A stretch of 31,789 bases of DNA, from contig CAZNOG010000021.1 of the NCBI GenBank assembly GCA_964574635.1, positions 1-31,789 on the forward strand, written 5' to 3'. Under the pieces are notes generated by a model. That model made no database searches. It was given only the letters and a program-made list of their open reading frames with translations, and was not told the origin of the DNA. Position numbers and translations under genes: made by a program. Positions 31,789-31,789 of this stretch are shown here, in pieces. This stretch comes from CAZNOG01 sp964574635. Its GTDB lineage: Bacteria; Bacteroidota; Bacteroidia; Flavobacteriales_D; Cryomorphaceae. Every line of letters starts with the position of its first letter. Position 1 is the stretch's first letter.

Positions 31789-31789
31789 G

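Larger units (their letters stand above)
7803..31789. mobile_element. Mu-like prophage, right-end and late region (partial)
   Basis: Contractile-tail and head genes of the Mu type fill this span: gp27/gp28-like terminase, DUF935 portal, MuF, gp36 (DUF1320), prohead protease, sheath, tube, tape measure, gp46-, gp47- and gp48-like baseplate proteins, and gpG. A Dam-type methylase lies at the outer end, as DNA modification does in Mu. The exact left boundary is not visible; it must lie between the host stop codon (7755) and the methylase stop (7906). The early region with transposase would lie beyond 31789. Transposable replication is inferred from the gene set, since no transposase is in the window. 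Confidence 0.85.

Noticed and set aside
7803..31789. tRNA, transposase, repressor or endolysin genes
   Set aside because: Looked for among the readable proteins and spacers; none found. They are expected in the part of the prophage beyond the window.

Overview
The window joins a stretch of Bacteroidota chromosome (about 1-7790) to a large part of a Mu-like, contractile-tailed prophage (about 7800-31789, running off the right edge). The host assignment rests on two tandem secreted proteins with type IX secretion (T9SS) C-terminal sorting domains ending in FIKR, on a large secreted protein whose N-terminus looks like the Bacteroidota TANFOR domain, on a TAnnTTTG-type -7 box, and on genes started without clear Shine-Dalgarno sequences. 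The DNA is GC-rich for the phylum. I cannot name the genus.

Host part. Positions 1-691 hold a non-coding tandem repeat built from palindromic REP-like units (79 bp and 280 bp periods). Three minus-strand genes follow, apparently one operon read from 4573 to 795: two paralogous T9SS-sorted secreted proteins and an outer-membrane beta-barrel protein. Across a 335-bp divergent region lies a 948-aa secreted TANFOR-like protein (4909-7755), which ends in a hairpin terminator candidate.

Phage part. Position 7803-7908 carries overlapping palindromes next to the Dam-type methylase gene. This is where the prophage end should lie, as Mu also carries a DNA modification gene at its right end. Late genes are split into two divergent arms around a 169-bp control region (23118-23286). 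The minus arm (23117 down to 7906) encodes protease/scaffold, capsid, a small head protein, two membrane or lipoprotein lysis candidates, tail sheath, tube, tail assembly chaperone with a programmed -1 frameshift site, tape measure, gp46-like baseplate protein, a cassette of fibre genes including a two-domain esterase/glycosidase-like protein, gp47(J)-like and gp48-like baseplate proteins, a tail-collar fibre and the methylase. The plus arm (23287 to 31472) encodes small and large terminase, gp36-like connector (DUF1320), a portal-MuF fusion with a nuclease-toxin-like C-terminus, a DUF6046-like protein, baseplate hub, spike, gpG-like and tail-terminator-like proteins. A minus-strand gene at the right edge is probably the end of the early region. 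Most neighbouring late genes overlap by 4 bp (ATGA), so translation is probably coupled within each arm.

Most notable: (1) the portal + MuF + PBECR-like toxin fusion with an AT-rich 3' end; (2) the esterase plus glycosidase-like protein inside a fibre cassette that sits between two baseplate genes; (3) an A AAA AAG frameshift site in the tail chaperone gene; (4) a small tail gene apparently broken by a one-base slip in a C run; (5) a capsid protein with a signal-peptide-like leader. No transposase, repressor, endolysin, tRNA or CRISPR array was seen in the window. Assignments rest on reading the sequences and recalled family patterns; no database search was run.
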